From contig NZ_JAJBZM010000003.1 in the NCBI RefSeq assembly GCF_020567375.1, positions 124,001-188,000 of the forward strand: a DNA stretch of 64,000 bases. Direction: 5' to 3'. Position 1 is the first letter of the stretch; every line of letters begins with the position of its first letter. Both the position numbers and the translations under genes were made by a program. The notes under the pieces are model-generated. The model was not told where the DNA came from. It saw nothing but the letters and a program-made list of their open reading frames with translations, and did not search any database. The stretch is from Janibacter melonis. GTDB lineage: Bacteria; Actinomycetota; Actinomycetes; Actinomycetales; Dermatophilaceae. This document shows, piece after piece, positions 16,887-24,899 of this stretch.

Positions 16887-18085
16887 CAGTGCAGACCGTC
16901 GCCATGCTCACCGCGGGCGGTCTCGCCCCATGCCTGTCCTCAGCAGTCGGCGGCCTCGTCGAGAGGTACACCGAGATCGCGCCGGACGTGCGCATCATCG
17001 GCTACCTCGACGGCTACGCCGGCCTGCTCACCGGACGCTCCGTCGAGGTGAGCGAGCAGGCCCGCCGTGAGGCCTCACGCCTGCACCACCTCGGCGGGAC
17101 GCCGCTCGGCAACAGCCGGGTCAAGCTGACCAACGTCGAGGACGCGGTGCGCCGCGGGCTCGTGCCCGAGGGCTCCGACCCGCTGCAGGTGGCCGCCGAG
17201 CAGCTCGCCAGGGACGGCGTCGACGTGCTCCACACGATCGGCGGCGACGACACGAGCACGACGGCGGCGGACCTCGCGGCCTACCTGCACGAGCACGGCC
17301 ACGAGATGCGCGTCGTCGGGCTGCCGAAGACCATCGACAACGACATCGTCCCGGTGCGGCAGAGCCTGGGGGCGTGGACGGCGGCGGAGCAGGGCGCGAT
17401 CTTCGCCCGCAACGTCGTCGCCGAGACCTCGTCGAACCCGCGGATGCTCGTCATCCACGAGGTGATGGGTCGGCACTCCGGCTGGCTCACCGCCGAGACC
17501 GCCCGGCGCTACCACGCGTGGGTCGCCGAGCAGGACTGGGCGCCCGCGATGGGCGCCGACCGCCGACGCTTCGACGTGCACGCGGTCTACGTGCCCGAGC
17601 GGCACGTCGACCTCGCCGCGGAGGCCGAGCGGCTCCGCGCGACGATGGACGAGATCGGCTGCGTCACCGTCTTCCTCAGCGAGGGGGCGGGCCTCGAGGA
17701 CGTCGTCGCCGACCTCGAGGCGACGGGCGCCGAGGTGCCGCGCGACCCCTTCGGCCACGTCCAGCTCGACAAGGTCAACCCCGGGCAGTGGTTCGCCGGA
17801 CGCTTCGCCGAGCTCGTCGGCGCCGAGAAGGTCATGGTGCAGAAGTCGGGCTACTTCGCCCGCTCGGCCGCCGCCGGTCCCGAGGACCTCGCGCTCATCC
17901 GCGAGTGCGTCGAGCTCGCCGTCGACACCGCCCTGTCCGGGGGTTCCGGGCTCGTCGGCCACGACGAGGAGCGCGGCGGCGAGCTGCGCGCCATCGAGCT
18001 CGACCGGGTCGCCGGCGGACGCCCCTTCGACGTCGAGGCGCCGTGGTTCGCCGAGCTGCTCGACGACCTCGGACAGATCAGCTGA
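16883..18085 (+). CDS. pfp: Pyrophosphate-dependent phosphofructokinase
   Basis: This enzyme reversibly phosphorylates fructose 6-phosphate with pyrophosphate. The 400-residue protein has GGDDT at 120-124 (Asp in place of the Gly seen in ATP-dependent enzymes marks PPi use), PKTIDND at 148-154, and MGRHSGWL for substrate binding. Its start ATG overlaps the stop of the LytR_C gene, so it is co-transcribed with a cell-envelope gene, an unusual partner. The C-terminus overlaps the convergent methyltransferase gene by 8 nt. The PPi preference fits the presence of a membrane pyrophosphatase at 59 kb, which also draws on the PPi pool. Confidence 0.95.
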   Translation: MTVQTVAMLTAGGLAPCLSSAVGGLVERYTEIAPDVRIIGYLDGYAGLLTGRSVEVSEQARREASRLHHLGGTPLGNSRVKLTNVEDAVRRGLVPEGSDPLQVAAEQLARDGVDVLHTIGGDDTSTTAADLAAYLHEHGHEMRVVGLPKTIDNDIVPVRQSLGAWTAAEQGAIFARNVVAETSSNPRMLVIHEVMGRHSGWLTAETARRYHAWVAEQDWAPAMGADRRRFDVHAVYVPERHVDLAAEAERLRATMDEIGCVTVFLSEGAGLEDVVADLEATGAEVPRDPFGHVQLDKVNPGQWFAGRFAELVGAEKVMVQKSGYFARSAAAGPEDLALIRECVELAVDTALSGGSGLVGHDEERGGELRAIELDRVAGGRPFDVEAPWFAELLDDLGQIS

Positions 18086-19412
18086 TCCAGCCCCACCGCA
18101 GCAGCGAGACGTCCAGCTCGTGGCCCTTGGTCACGGCGCCGTAGATCTCGACGCGGTCGGCGGTGCGGATGTCGCCGTCGACGGGCGAGGGGGTGAAGTA
18201 CGTCCCCTTCGAGCCCTCCCGCAGGACGAAGGTGGGCCGCGCCCGCTTCGGCCGGTGCTCCTGCGGCTTCCAGCTCCAGCGGGCGACGGCCTCGCCCTCG
18301 CGGGTGAACTCGACGGAGATCTTCTCGACCTGCTCCGGGTGGGGGACCTCGAGCTCGAGACGCACGCCGAGCGTGGGCCGGTGCTCCGGCGGGATGGGGA
18401 AGGCCAGGCCGAAGTACTGCGGGCCGGTGCGGTCCGGGCGCGGGGTGCCGGTGATGCGCAGACCGGTGACGTCTCCGAGCTCCTCGTCCTCGGAGACGAC
18501 GTGCTCGGTGCCGAGGTCCATCCGCTTGTTCCAGATGCTCTTGACCTGCTCGAGGTCGTGGGGGTCGACGTTGGTCACCCGGCGGGCCCGGTAGGGGTCC
18601 CGCTCCTGGACCGCGGTCGGGTCGGTGACGGCGGCGGCCGCCGCCCGGGCCCGAGGGGAGGGCGCCGTGCCGCGTGAGGCGAGGACGAGCACCCATGTGT
18701 TGTCGACGGCCTCGACGTGGTGGGCGACGAGCCCGGCGGACTCGATCATCGCGCGCAGCCGCTCGACGCCGAAGATCGCCGTGTGCCCCCAGATGCCCTC
18801 GAGGCGCCCGAGGAGGGGCGTGGAGAAGAGGAGGTCGGCGTCGTCGGGCAGGGCGTCCGCGAGGGCGCGCAGGGCCGCCTCGGCGTCGGGGACGTGCTCG
18901 ATGACCTCGCAGCAGATGACGAGGTCGGAGTCGCCGACCCGCTCGCGGGTGAGGTCGTAGAGGTCGAGCTCGGTGACGTCGGCGCGGTCGCCGAAGCCGT
19001 TGACCCCGAGCAGCTCGCGGGTCGTCCGGGCGTACGCAGGGACGAGCTCGCCCCCGCGGTAGCCGCCGACCTGCCCGTCGCGCAGGAGCAGCGTCGCGAG
19101 GAAGCCCTTGCCCGTGCCGACCTCGAAGACGCTCTCGCCCGGGGTGATGAAGTCCAGGGTGCGGCGGAAGCGGGTGATGTTCGACGGCGACTCGTACATC
19201 GCCCGGAAGGAGCCGAGCAGGCCCTCGTCGGGCGGGGAGACGAACCACTCCTTGGCGCGCGCCCGCTCGGCGTCCCAGCGGTGCGCGAAGAGGCGACGGG
19301 CGGCCCCTTCGCGAAGGTCCTCGAGGTGCTGCACGTCCTGCCAGCCCCGGCGCACGGCGGCCCGCTCGTGGGGGTCCTCCGCCTCGCGGGTGGTGATGGT
19401 GGTGTCTGTCAT
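18078..19412 (-). CDS. Class I SAM-dependent methyltransferase with C-terminal beta domain
   Basis: The 444-residue protein has a Rossmann methyltransferase core at about 85-250: motif I FEVGTGKGFLATLLL, an acidic motif II (TELDLYDL), and CCEVIEHVPDAEAAL, the motif of the UbiE/Methyltransf_11 group. The remaining 180 residues look beta-rich (LRITGTPRPDRTGPQYFGL; VEKISVEFTREGEAVARWSW) and may be a binding module. Substrate is not apparent; such proteins act on lipids, glycans or small molecules. The ATG has a GAGGAC site. It is convergent with pfp and downstream of the tRNA-Pro terminator. Confidence 0.82.
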   Translation of the reverse strand: MTDTTITTREAEDPHERAAVRRGWQDVQHLEDLREGAARRLFAHRWDAERARAKEWFVSPPDEGLLGSFRAMYESPSNITRFRRTLDFITPGESVFEVGTGKGFLATLLLRDGQVGGYRGGELVPAYARTTRELLGVNGFGDRADVTELDLYDLTRERVGDSDLVICCEVIEHVPDAEAALRALADALPDDADLLFSTPLLGRLEGIWGHTAIFGVERLRAMIESAGLVAHHVEAVDNTWVLVLASRGTAPSPRARAAAAAVTDPTAVQERDPYRARRVTNVDPHDLEQVKSIWNKRMDLGTEHVVSEDEELGDVTGLRITGTPRPDRTGPQYFGLAFPIPPEHRPTLGVRLELEVPHPEQVEKISVEFTREGEAVARWSWKPQEHRPKRARPTFVLREGSKGTYFTPSPVDGDIRTADRVEIYGAVTKGHELDVSLLRWGWIS

Positions 19413-19521
19413 GGCCGTCCTCGTCCTCGTGGGGTCGGCTGAGGATATGGCAGAGACCTCGCCGGTGCCTGGGAGGCGCGACGACGGGGGTGCGCGGCCG
19501 GGTCAGGGGTGAGGAGACGAC

Positions 19522-19554
19522 GAGAGCCCCCGGACCGGTGGTCCGGGGGCTCTC
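19522..19554 (-). terminator. Terminator of tRNA-Pro
   Basis: A 15-bp perfect stem (19522-19536 with 19540-19554) closed by a 3-nt loop lies 8 nt beyond the 3' end of tRNA-Pro and ahead of the methyltransferase gene on the same strand. Confidence 0.85.
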
Positions 19555-19561
19555 CTCGCGG

Positions 19562-19638
<77 letters not shown>

Positions 19639-19679
19639 TGGCTGACGCCGTCTCGAGGACGGCGACACGTGAGGATAAC

Positions 19680-20237
19680 TCAGTCCCCGGCGCTGCCCAC
19701 AATCGGGCCCGAGGACCGGCTGCCGGTCGGTCGTGGAGATGGCGTCTGCGTGCCCGTGCCGGGGTCCTGCGTGCCCGGGTCGTCGGAGGTCTGCGTCGGG
19801 CTCGTGCTCGACGGGTCGGGCTCCGGGCTCTCGTCGGGCGTCTCGTCGACGGTCGGCGGAGGGGTCCAGGTCGGCGTGGGCGTCCACGTCGGCGTCGGGG
19901 TCCAGGTGGGCTCCGGCGTCCACGTCGGCGTCGGGGTCCACGTCGGGGCCGTGGTCGTGCTCGTCGGCTCCGGCGTCCACGTCGGCTCGGTCGTCGTGGG
20001 GGTGGGTGTCGGGGTCGGGAGCGGGGTCGTCGTGCTGGAGGTCGTCGTCGAGCTCGTCGTGCTGCTGCGCGTGCGGGTCGTCGTCCGCGACGTCGTCGAC
20101 GAGGTGGCGGTGCTCGAGCTCGTCGTCGCCGGCGCGGGCACCGCGACGGGCTCCTGGCCCAGCCCGAGCGCGACGACCGAGGTGCCCGTGGCGAAGATGC
20201 CCGCGAGGGCGAGGGCCACGCCCTCGACGACCCTCAT
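19680..20237 (-). CDS. Thr/Pro-rich exported protein with TPTWTP repeats
   Basis: The 185-residue protein starts with a signal-like helix (VVEGVALALAGIFATGTSVVALGL). What follows is Ser/Thr-dense and then a tandem array of PTWTP(E/T)P units between about residues 85 and 135, ending in an Asp/Pro/Ser tail. Such composition suggests an extended, perhaps O-mannosylated, wall-associated stalk. There is no LPXTG or catalytic domain. The start ATG overlaps the upstream phosphoesterase stop (ATGA). The repeat is encoded by near-identical 18-30 nt units, so copy number could vary by slippage. Function is unknown. Confidence 0.75.
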   Translation of the reverse strand: MRVVEGVALALAGIFATGTSVVALGLGQEPVAVPAPATTSSSTATSSTTSRTTTRTRSSTTSSTTTSSTTTPLPTPTPTPTTTEPTWTPEPTSTTTAPTWTPTPTWTPEPTWTPTPTWTPTPTWTPPPTVDETPDESPEPDPSSTSPTQTSDDPGTQDPGTGTQTPSPRPTGSRSSGPIVGSAGD

Positions 20238-21199
20238 GCCGCACGCCCGACGGCGGGGACGAGCGTGAGCAGGCTGGCCTCGGGGCGGCAGGCGAAGCGC
20301 ACCGGTGCGAAGCGGGAGGTGCCCAGCCCGGCCGAGACGTGCAGCCAGGACGCGTCCTGCGGGGCCTCCACGTCGGGGCGGTCGGCCGCGCCGGGCCACC
20401 AGCGCGACACCCCCTTCGCCCGACGGCGGTCGAGGTCGCAGTTGGTGACGAGCGCCCCGTAGCCGGGGACGCAGAGCTGGCCGCCGTGCGTGTGGCCGGC
20501 GAGGACGAGCGACGCCCCGTCGGCGTGCATGGCGTCGAGGACGCGCTGGTAGGGCGCGTGGGCGACGCCGAGGAGCACGTCGGCCCCGTCCGCGCGCGGT
20601 CCGGCGACGTCGTCGTAACGGTCGCGGCCGATGTGCGGGTCGTCGACCCCGACGAGGTCGAGCGCGAGGTCGCCGACCTGCAGCGTCGTGCGGGCGTTGT
20701 CGAGATCGGCCCAGCCGCCGGAGAGCATGCCGTCCCGCAGCTCGTCCGTCGGCAGCTCGACACGGGTGCGGGGGGCCTCGCCGTAGCGCGGGGTGAGGTA
20801 GCGCGCGGGGTTCTTCGGCGCCGGCGCGAAGTAGTCGTTGGACCCCATGACGAAGACCCCGGGCAGCTCGAGCAGCGGGCGCAGCGCGTCGAGGACCCCC
20901 GGCACGGCCTGCTCGTGGCTGAGGTTGTCGCCGGTGTCGACGACGAGGTCGGGGCGCAGCCCGGCGAGGTCGCGGATCCATCGCGCCTTGCGCTCCTGGC
21001 CGGGCACGAAGTGGATGTCGCTCACCTGGAGCACCCGCAGCGGGCGGGCGCCCTCCGGCAGCACCGGCAGGGTCCACCGTCGCAGCGTGTAGAGCTGGCG
21101 CTCGACGACACCGGCGTAGGCCAGCGCACCCGCTCCGGTCGCGGTCAGGGCGAGGGCGCTGCGCGTCAGGGGGTGGGTCACGCCGCCATTGTCGCCCAC
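20234..21199 (-). CDS. Membrane-linked metallophosphoesterase (YkuE/Rv3683-like)
   Basis: The 321-residue calcineurin-like phosphoesterase has a short N-terminal hydrophobic stretch (ALALTATGAGALAYAGVV) and the dimetal motifs in order: VSDIHF, DTGDN, GSND, a histidine in VAHAP, and GHTHGGQ. Family members with this layout act at the membrane on lipid-linked or small phosphoesters; the exact substrate is unknown. Position next to ponA2 matches Rv3683 of M. tuberculosis. The listed first codon is a GTG inside a short leader; a GTG seven codons later (VTHPLTRSA) is also possible. It is coupled to the Thr/Pro-rich gene. Confidence 0.88.
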   Translation of the reverse strand: MGDNGGVTHPLTRSALALTATGAGALAYAGVVERQLYTLRRWTLPVLPEGARPLRVLQVSDIHFVPGQERKARWIRDLAGLRPDLVVDTGDNLSHEQAVPGVLDALRPLLELPGVFVMGSNDYFAPAPKNPARYLTPRYGEAPRTRVELPTDELRDGMLSGGWADLDNARTTLQVGDLALDLVGVDDPHIGRDRYDDVAGPRADGADVLLGVAHAPYQRVLDAMHADGASLVLAGHTHGGQLCVPGYGALVTNCDLDRRRAKGVSRWWPGAADRPDVEAPQDASWLHVSAGLGTSRFAPVRFACRPEASLLTLVPAVGRAA

Positions 21200-21252
21200 G
21201 GCCTGCGGGATACCTGGTCGCCCCCGCCGGGGAGGCGGGGGAGAATGTCGCC

Positions 21253-21711
21253 ATGACCGACACGCTCAAGGCCACGATCCAGCACGACCTGCACGACTCG
21301 ATGCGTCAGCGCGACCAGGTGCGCTCCTCGACGCTGCGCATGGTCCTCGCCGCGATCACCACCGAGGAGGTCTCGGGCGACACCGCCCGCACGCTCTCCG
21401 AGGACGAGACGCTCAAGGTCGTGGCCAAGGAGGCCAAGAAGCGCCGCGAGGCGTCCACCGCCTACACCGACGCCGGTCGCCCCGAGCTCGCCGCGAAGGA
21501 GGACGCCGAGCTCGAGGTGCTCCAGGGCTACCTGCCCGAGCAGCTCGACGACGCCGCCCTCGCCGAGATCGTCGACCGCGCGATCGCCTCGACGGGCGCG
21601 ACGGGCATGGCCCAGATGGGTCAGGTCATGAAGGTCGCCAAGGGCGAGGTCGCCGGCCGGGCCGACGGCGGTGCCGTCGCCGCGATGGTCAAGGCGCGCC
21701 TCGGCTCCTGA
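21253..21711 (+). CDS. GatB/YqeY domain protein
   Basis: The 152-residue protein is wholly the YqeY-type domain related to the tail of GatB: LKATIQHDLHDSMRQRD at the N-terminus, KEAKKRREAST(A)Y and GYLPEQLDDAALAEIVDRAI, ending in MGQVMKVAKGEVAGRADGG. The tail domain binds the tRNA elbow in the amidotransferase, and free-standing YqeY may act on tRNA, but its role is not established. A GAGAAT hexamer ends 6 nt before the ATG, suggesting a leaderless start. It is divergent from the phosphoesterase and ends at a long palindromic terminator. Confidence 0.93.
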   Translation: MTDTLKATIQHDLHDSMRQRDQVRSSTLRMVLAAITTEEVSGDTARTLSEDETLKVVAKEAKKRREASTAYTDAGRPELAAKEDAELEVLQGYLPEQLDDAALAEIVDRAIASTGATGMAQMGQVMKVAKGEVAGRADGGAVAAMVKARLGS

Positions 21712-21722
21712 TCGCCCGAGCA

Positions 21723-21768
21723 CGACGAAGGGGGTGACCCACCAGCTGGTGGGTCACCCCCTTCGTCG
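21723..21768. terminator. 46-bp perfect palindromic bidirectional terminator
   Basis: The palindrome begins CGACGAAGGGGGTGACCCAC and mirrors itself without a loop around AG/CT at 21745-21746. It lies between convergent yqeY (ends 21711) and ponA2 (ends 21783) and includes inverted copies of the recurrent CGAAGGGGG 9-mer. Confidence 0.8.
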
Positions 21769-21782
21769 TCGGTGGGCTGAGC

Positions 21783-24323
21783 TCAGCCGTTGTTCTTCTT
21801 GGGCTTGTCGCCGGTGTTCTTCGGCTTGCCGTTCGTCTTGGGGTTCTCCGGGCCCTTGGTGCGCGGCGGCGCCGTCGTCGACGTGGAGGTCGGCGAGGGC
21901 GGGGAGGCCTGGACCCGGGTGGTCGTGCTCGGGGGAGCCGCCTGGGTCTGGGTGGGCGCCGGGGGCGCGGTCACCGGTGCGACGCCGTTGGAGACGTAGT
22001 ACTCGACGAGGCCTCCCTTGATCGCCTTGCCCGAGGGCGAGGTGCTCGCGACGGTCCCGGCCGGCGCGGTGCTGGAGGTGACGCCGGCGTTGCGCGGGTC
22101 GAAGCCGGCGCCCTTGAGGATGGAGTCGGCCTCGGCCGGGGTCTTGCCGATGACCGAGGGCAGGTCGACGTAGTCGCCGTCGACGACCTTGCCGCTGGGC
22201 GCCTGGAAGGCCTTCTTGGGCATCCCCTCGCTGGCGTCGTCCATGATCTGCTTCCACAGCGGCGCGGCGATGGTGCCGCCGAAGACGCTGGGGTAGTACT
22301 GGCCGCCGATGGTGATGTTGTCCATCTCCATGTTCGGGCCGTCACCCAGCGGCGTGCCGACCCAGACCGCGGTCGCGAGCTGCGGGGTGAAGCCGGCGAA
22401 CCAGGACTCGCCGTGGTTCTCCGTCGTGCCCGTCTTGCCCGCCGCGACGCGGCCGTCGGCCAGGCGCTGGGTGGCCGCGGTGCCGCCCTGGTCCTCGAGG
22501 GTGCCGCGCAGGAGGTAGGTCACGCCGCGGGCGACGCCGGTCTCGAGGGCCCGGGTGCACTTCGGGGGCTTGATCTTGATCTGCTTGCCGTTGGCCTTGG
22601 TGATCGACTCGATCGGCGTCGGGGGGCAGTACATGCCGTCGGCGGCCAGGGTGGCGTAGCTCGAGGCGAGCTGCAGGGGCGAGGTCGAGTCCGAGCCGAG
22701 GACGATGTTCGAGATCGCGTAGTCGTCCTTGATCTTCTTGCCCGTGGAGTAGTCGATCGACAGCCCGTAGGTCTGGCCGTTGCCGTCGGACAGGCCCATC
22801 TTGGCCATGACGCCGGGGATCTTGCACGAGCCGATGTCGGAGGCGAGCTGGGCGAAGGCGGTGTTGATCGACTGCGCGGTGGCCTTGCGCAGGGTCATGA
22901 CGCCACCGGTGAGGAAGTCGTTCTGCACCTTCCAGGTGGGCTCGCCGACGGTGCAGCCGGGGTTGAACGCGGTCTTGGGGAACGCGTGCTGGTTGCCGGG
23001 GGCCGCGGTGGGGGCGTTGACGGTGCCGTTCATCGGCTTGCCGTTGGCCAGGGCCGCGGCGAGGACGTACATCTTCGCCGTCGAGCCGATGGCGAAGCCG
23101 TTGGTGCCGCCGTAGCGGGTGGGGTAGGTCCAGGCCTGCTCGGAGTAGGTCGTCGTCGCCCGGTCGAGGCCGACCTTGTAGCGCGAGGTCTGCGCGATGG
23201 CGCGCACCTTGCCCGTCCCGGGCTCGACCATCGCGGCGCCGGCGCCGACCTTCGGGTCGCCGTTGGGGACCTTCTTCGTCAGCTCCTCGTGCATCTTCTT
23301 CTGCCAGTCACGGCGCAGCGTGGTCTTGATCTTCAGACCGCCGGTGTTGACCGCCTGGAGCCGGGCGTCGGGGTCGGGCCCGAGCTCGGGCATCGTCTTG
23401 AGGTACTCCATGACGTAGTTGCAGAAGTACGGGTCGACGGCCTTGGTGCAGGTGCCGCCCTCGCTCTCCTTGATCCGGACCATGTCCGAGACCTTCTGCT
23501 TCGTGTACTTCTTGTGCTGCCACTCGCTGATGTCGCCGAGCGAGAGCATCCGGTCCAGGACGAGGTCGCGGCGCTCCTGGACCTCCTTGGGGTTGGTCCG
23601 GATGTTCAGCCGGCTCGGGGACTGCACGACGCCGGCGAGGGTCGCGGCCTCGCCGACGGTGAGCTTCTTGGCCGAGGTGGAGAAGAAGTGACGGGCGGCT
23701 GCCTCGACCCCGTAGGCCTGGTCGCCGTAGTAGACGATGTTGAAGTAGCCGTTGAGGATCTGGCCCTTGGTGTGGGTCTTCTCGACGTCGAGGGCGTACT
23801 TCATCTCCTGCAGCTTGCGGCTGTAGGTCTGCTCGGTCGCCGCGGTCGCGCCCTCCTGGTCGTCGGCGCGCAGGGCCTTCTCCTGCAGCATGATCTTCAC
23901 GTACTGCTGGGTGATCGACGAGCCACCCTGGGTGGACCCGCTGGAGAGGTTCGAGAAGAACGCGCGGCTCGTGCCACGGACGTCGATCCCGCCGTGCTCG
24001 TAGAAGCGGCTGTCCTCGATCGCCAGCTGGGCGTTGATCATGTTCTTGCTGATCTTGCTCATCGGGACGATGATCCGGTTGGCGTCGTAGGGCGTGGCCA
24101 GGACCTTGCCGTCGGCCGAGTAGATCTTCGACTGCTGCGCCAGCGAGATCGCGGTGAACTCGCCGTCGAGGTCCTCGAAGGCCCCGACGGTGCCGCGTGC
24201 GGCGCTGCCGGACGCGCCGGCGAAGGGCATGAGCAGCCCGGCGCTGATGAGCCCCATGCCCACCGCGACGGCGACGAAGGCCCCGAGCAGCCGGACGAGG
24301 TTGGGCATGGCAGATCGCGACAT
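21783..24323 (-). CDS. ponA2: Bifunctional class A penicillin-binding protein with PASTA domain (PonA2-like)
   Basis: The 846-residue peptidoglycan polymerase has a cytoplasmic start, one membrane helix (about 8-35), and a GT51 glycosyltransferase with EDSRFYEHGGID and GGSSITQQYVK. Its transpeptidase has the serine motif STAK, SIN, and KTGT in AGKTGTTEN. A single PASTA domain follows (DLPSVIGKTPAEADSIL) and then a Pro/Thr-rich tail ending PKKNNG. PonA2 enzymes crosslink peptidoglycan under stress or low oxygen. ATG 24323 is chosen for its GGAGGAC site. A promoter with TTGACC, 17 bp and TAACTG is visible upstream. It is divergent from whiB4 as in mycobacteria. Confidence 0.95.
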   Translation of the reverse strand: MSRSAMPNLVRLLGAFVAVAVGMGLISAGLLMPFAGASGSAARGTVGAFEDLDGEFTAISLAQQSKIYSADGKVLATPYDANRIIVPMSKISKNMINAQLAIEDSRFYEHGGIDVRGTSRAFFSNLSSGSTQGGSSITQQYVKIMLQEKALRADDQEGATAATEQTYSRKLQEMKYALDVEKTHTKGQILNGYFNIVYYGDQAYGVEAAARHFFSTSAKKLTVGEAATLAGVVQSPSRLNIRTNPKEVQERRDLVLDRMLSLGDISEWQHKKYTKQKVSDMVRIKESEGGTCTKAVDPYFCNYVMEYLKTMPELGPDPDARLQAVNTGGLKIKTTLRRDWQKKMHEELTKKVPNGDPKVGAGAAMVEPGTGKVRAIAQTSRYKVGLDRATTTYSEQAWTYPTRYGGTNGFAIGSTAKMYVLAAALANGKPMNGTVNAPTAAPGNQHAFPKTAFNPGCTVGEPTWKVQNDFLTGGVMTLRKATAQSINTAFAQLASDIGSCKIPGVMAKMGLSDGNGQTYGLSIDYSTGKKIKDDYAISNIVLGSDSTSPLQLASSYATLAADGMYCPPTPIESITKANGKQIKIKPPKCTRALETGVARGVTYLLRGTLEDQGGTAATQRLADGRVAAGKTGTTENHGESWFAGFTPQLATAVWVGTPLGDGPNMEMDNITIGGQYYPSVFGGTIAAPLWKQIMDDASEGMPKKAFQAPSGKVVDGDYVDLPSVIGKTPAEADSILKGAGFDPRNAGVTSSTAPAGTVASTSPSGKAIKGGLVEYYVSNGVAPVTAPPAPTQTQAAPPSTTTRVQASPPSPTSTSTTAPPRTKGPENPKTNGKPKNTGDKPKKNNG

Positions 24324-24412
24324 GTCCTCCAGGGTAACGGCGCCCCCTGAGAGCGCCAGGGAGGCTGACGGAACGGCCGGTCGGGGCCCGCGGAGGACGG
24401 CCGTCGACGGCT

Positions 24413-24453
24413 CAGTTAGGCGTTGGTTCAAGTTTGGTCAAGAAATGGTCAAG
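24413..24453 (-). promoter_or_regulatory. ponA2 promoter overlaid with three direct repeats
   Basis: On the minus strand CTTGACCA appears twice and CTTGAACCA once, with an 11-nt period (copies near 24453-24446, 24442-24435, 24432-24424). The middle copy supplies a -35 TTGACC (24441-24436), 17 nt before a -10 TAACTG (24418-24413). Direct repeats over a -35 suggest an activator or repressor binding one face of the DNA. Confidence 0.6.
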
Positions 24454-24554
24454 AAGTAGTCCTTTCGGGCCATGTATCTCGGACCGTTCCGGTGCCTACC
24501 ATGAATCCGGCTCGTACCGGGGAGTAAGAGCCAGTGTGAAGTCAAGGAGTGGGG

Positions 24555-24863
24555 ATGACCGTCGCAGCGCAGCGAACGATGAGCTGGACCGACGACTGGG
24601 CGAAGGAGGGTCGGTGCCGGGGGATGGACCCCGACGCTCTCTTCGTCCAGGGCAAGGACCAGCGGGCCGCCAAGCTCACGTGCCGGGGATGCCCCGTCGT
24701 GGCGGAGTGCCTGGCGGATGCTCTGGACAACCGGACCGAGTTCGGTGTCTGGGGCGGGATGACGGAGCGGGAGCGCCGAGCGCTGCTGCGTCGTCGCCCG
24801 GATGTGGCCAGCTGGTCCGACCTCTTCCAGAGCGCAGCTCGGGGGGCCGCCGTCAGCCGGTGA
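24555..24863 (+). CDS. whiB4: WhiB-family Fe-S regulator, WhiB4-type by position
   Basis: The 102-residue protein has four cysteines (C21, C43, C46, C52) spaced as in WhiB proteins to hold a 4Fe-4S cluster, followed by GVWGG (64-68) and a basic C-terminal tail (ERERRALLRRR) for DNA binding. WhiB proteins sense oxygen or NO and usually act with sigma factors. AAGGAG lies 5 nt before ATG 24555. It sits between divergent ponA2 and the convergent ATPase pair, the same neighbourhood as whiB4 (Rv3681c) in M. tuberculosis; the subtype call rests on that synteny. Confidence 0.9.
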   Translation: MTVAAQRTMSWTDDWAKEGRCRGMDPDALFVQGKDQRAAKLTCRGCPVVAECLADALDNRTEFGVWGGMTERERRALLRRRPDVASWSDLFQSAARGAAVSR

Positions 24864-24899
24864 TCGACCGGCTCCGATGACGTCCAGGACCCCGACGGG

